The translations under genes and the position numbers were made by a program. Shown piece after piece: positions 62,195 through 64,000 of a stretch of DNA of 64,000 nucleotides (positions within the stretch are counted from its first letter, which is position 1; the number at the start of each line of letters is the position of its first letter). The DNA is from Streptomyces diacarni (GTDB lineage Bacteria > Actinomycetota > Actinomycetes > Streptomycetales > Streptomycetaceae). The stretch is taken from NCBI RefSeq assembly GCF_003323715.1, contig NZ_QOIN01000043.1, positions 124,001 to 188,000 of the forward strand. The letters run 5' to 3'. The notes beneath the pieces are model-generated. The model was given only the letters and a program-made list of their open reading frames with translations, made no database searches and was not told the origin of the DNA.

Positions 62195-63652
62195 GTGTCC
62201 TTGCTCTTCCCCGCGCTGCACGCGGCGTCCTCACACACGGCGCTGCGCTTCGGCGAGCGAGCGCTCAGCTACCGGCAGCTCTCCGCCGCGGCGAGCGGCC
62301 TGGCGGTCCGCCTGGAGCCCGGCGCCCCGGTGGCCGTCTGGGCGACGCCCAGTATGGAGACGGCCGTCGCGGTGGTCGCCGGGCTGCTCGCCGGAGTGCC
62401 CGTCGTACCGGTGAACCCCAGGAGCGGCGAGAGCGAGCTGACGCACATCGTCACCGACAGCGCCCCGGGAATGGTGCTGGCCGAACCCGGAGCGGAGCTG
62501 CCGGATCCGCTCGGATCGCTGTTGCGCACCGATGTCGACCTGGGCGAGGAGGCGGTGGCGGCCAGCCCGATCCCGCCCACCGAGCCCAACGCGGAAGCGG
62601 CCGCGCTCATCGTCTACACCTCCGGCACGACCGGCCCGCCCAAGGGCGTCGTGCTCTCCCGGCGCGCGCTGGCCAGCACCCTGGACGCGCTGGAGGAGGC
62701 CTGGGAATGGACGGCGGACGACGTGCTGGTGCACGGTCTGCCGCTGTTCCACGTGCACGGTCTGATCCTCGGCGTACTCGGTCCGCTGCGCCGTGGCGGC
62801 ACCCTGCGCCACCTGGGGCGCTTCACCACCGAAGGAGTGGCTCGGGAGTTGGCCGGCGGCGGCACGATGCTGTTCGGTGTGCCGACGATGTACCACCGTC
62901 TCGCCGACGCCTGCGCGAGCGACACCGACCTGGTGCGGGCACTGGCAGGGGCGCGGCTGCTGGTGTCCGGGTCCGCCGCCCTGCCACTGCACGACCACGA
63001 GAGGCTGACGGCCGCCACAGGACAGCGGGTGATCGAGCGCTACGGGATGACCGAGACGCTGATGAACACCAGCGTGCGGCCCGGCGGCACCTCCCGGCCC
63101 GGCACCGTCGGCCTCCCCCTTCGCGACGTGGACATCCGCCTCATGGACGACTCGCAGGAGCGCATTCCGGCGGAGGACACCGAGACGGTGGGCGAGCTCC
63201 AGGTCCGTGGCCCGCACCTGTTCACCGAGTACCTGGGCCGTCCGGACGCCACGACGGAGGCCTTCGACGGCGGCTGGTTCCGTACCGGCGACATGGCGAC
63301 CCGGGACGCGGACGGCTCGGTGCGCCTCGTCGGCCGGAAGGCCACCGACCTGATCAAGAGCGGCGGATTCAAGATCGGGGCCGGAGAGATCGAGAACGTG
63401 CTGTTGGGCCACCCCGCCGTCGCAGAGGCCGCCGTCACCGGGGAGCCGGACGACGACCTCGGTGAGCGCATCGTCGCCTGGATCGTCCCGGCCTCGCCGC
63501 AGCAGCCCCCGCACCAGGGCGAGTTGGCAGACCTGGTGGCCGGTCAGCTGGCACCGCACAAGCGTCCCCGGGAGGTCCGCTTCCTGGATGCCCTGCCGCG
63601 CAACGACATGGGCAAAATCCTCAAGAGGGAGCTGCCGGGACAGCAGGGCTGA
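62195..63652 (+). CDS. matB: Malonyl-CoA synthetase, acyl-CoA ligase family
   Basis: 485 aa from a GTG with GAAGGAG upstream. Adenylate-forming motifs: VYTSGTTGPPKGVVLS (P-loop), ERYGMTETLMNTSVRPGG, WFRTGDMATRD, GRKATDLIKSGGFKIGAGEIE and NDMGKILKREL. The sequence closely resembles S. coelicolor MatB (SCO2444) as I remember it. MatB activates malonate (and methylmalonate) to the CoA ester, which can supply extender units for polyketides. No malonate decarboxylase or transporter genes are adjacent. Confidence 0.93.
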   Translation: MSLLFPALHAASSHTALRFGERALSYRQLSAAASGLAVRLEPGAPVAVWATPSMETAVAVVAGLLAGVPVVPVNPRSGESELTHIVTDSAPGMVLAEPGAELPDPLGSLLRTDVDLGEEAVAASPIPPTEPNAEAAALIVYTSGTTGPPKGVVLSRRALASTLDALEEAWEWTADDVLVHGLPLFHVHGLILGVLGPLRRGGTLRHLGRFTTEGVARELAGGGTMLFGVPTMYHRLADACASDTDLVRALAGARLLVSGSAALPLHDHERLTAATGQRVIERYGMTETLMNTSVRPGGTSRPGTVGLPLRDVDIRLMDDSQERIPAEDTETVGELQVRGPHLFTEYLGRPDATTEAFDGGWFRTGDMATRDADGSVRLVGRKATDLIKSGGFKIGAGEIENVLLGHPAVAEAAVTGEPDDDLGERIVAWIVPASPQQPPHQGELADLVAGQLAPHKRPREVRFLDALPRNDMGKILKRELPGQQG

Positions 63653-63729
63653 GGTCCGGCGCCGGGCACCTCCCGGGCGGGCCGGACCGGTGCCCGGCCG
63701 CGTGGACGAGGCGTCGCGGCGTCGCGACG

Positions 63730-64000
63730 TCAGCCGGGGCCTGCCGGCAGTCCGGCGGCCTCGGCCAGGCGGCGGTAGGAGTCCAGACGGTCGGCCGGTT
63801 CGTGGGTGTTGAGTGTCAACAGCACCTCGTCGGCGCCCGTCCGCCCGGCGAGCGCGGCCAAGGCGTCCGTCACCTCCGCGGCCGTGCCGCGCAGCTGCGC
63901 CTGCCGTGCCTCCTCGAAAGCGGCACGCTCCTTCGCGCTCATGGTGCGGCTGAGGACCTCACTGGCCGGGAGCAACGGGGCGAAGGTGCCCCGGGTGCGG
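63730..64000 (-). CDS. LLM-class (luciferase-like) flavin oxidoreductase, C-terminal part
   Basis: The gene is open to the right edge, so only the last 90 codons are visible. LLPASEVLSRTMSAKERAAF, and later EVTDALAALAGRTGADEVLL and PADRLDSYRRLAEAAGL, match the C-terminal end of MsnO8-type luciferase-like oxidoreductases, which use FMNH2 or F420. The start and catalytic barrel lie outside the window. It converges on matB. Confidence 0.8.
   Translation of the reverse strand, partial: RTRGTFAPLLPASEVLSRTMSAKERAAFEEARQAQLRGTAAEVTDALAALAGRTGADEVLLTLNTHEPADRLDSYRRLAEAAGLPAGPG

Overview
This is chromosomal DNA of a high-GC actinomycete, almost certainly a Streptomyces or close relative. Supporting signs are very GC-rich codon use, frequent GTG starts and a few TTG starts, purine-rich ribosome sites, a 2-methylisoborneol operon, a whiJ/abaA-type regulatory cluster, Tat-exported wall enzymes, and a single TTA codon found in the whole window. 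I see no rRNA, tRNA, insertion sequence, prophage or CRISPR array. Most of the window is ordinary metabolic and envelope genes.

Layout. 1-4.5 kb: the end of an unknown gene, then the 2-methylisoborneol pair (GPP methyltransferase and terpene cyclase, with no cnb gene), an endonuclease V-like protein and YjbQ. 4.6-9 kb: a flavin monooxygenase, then the lactate-oxidation operon lutABC. 9.1-12.1 kb: a small membrane protein, a lone ABC ATPase and a questin-oxidase-like protein. 12.1-17.8 kb: four minus-strand genes for quaternary-amine demethylation (Old-Yellow-Enzyme-type demethylase, Rieske oxygenase, its reductase, and a LysR regulator). 18.3-22.9 kb: macro-domain protein, exported NamZ-type muramidase, and a multidrug-type ABC exporter divergent from a MarR regulator. 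23-26 kb: a large FAD/Fe-S D-lactate-type dehydrogenase, so both lactate enantiomers are probably handled in this window. 26-30.2 kb: secreted alpha-amylase, GH109-like exported protein, L,D-transpeptidase lipoprotein. 30.4-34.5 kb: a two-gene ABC exporter whose two subunits carry complementary broken ATP sites. 34.8-43.7 kb: membrane hydrolase, DUF3516 helicase, TesB, DUF6397, an orphan roadblock protein, methyltransferase, MpaB-like oxygenase and an unknown protein. 43.9-49.7 kb: tiny membrane protein, a decayed SNF2-helicase start, SGNH esterase, Pro-rich membrane protein and beta-galactosidase. 49.7-52.4 kb: a Methyltransf_19 / DUF397 / XRE-DUF5753 cluster divergent from an RsbW-like ATPase gene with a TTA codon. 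52.5-54.6 kb: the two ends of a deleted amino-acid ABC operon, then an ECF sigma factor. 54.8-59 kb: the xylose locus xylA <> xylB-xylR. 59.2-64 kb: Tat amidase, Pro-rich exported protein, DUF4239 protein, malonyl-CoA synthetase MatB and the end of a luciferase-like oxidoreductase.

The most interesting points are: the TTA-containing whiJ-type cluster; the ABC pair with exactly one intact composite ATP site; the deletion scar that joins a substrate-binding lipoprotein to the tail of its own ATPase; four tandem heptads linking the two domains of the Rieske reductase; a 34-bp perfect palindrome inside lacZ; and several unassigned palindromic operators. I did not find a system that is clearly new to biology. 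All function calls come from motif and family recognition by eye.
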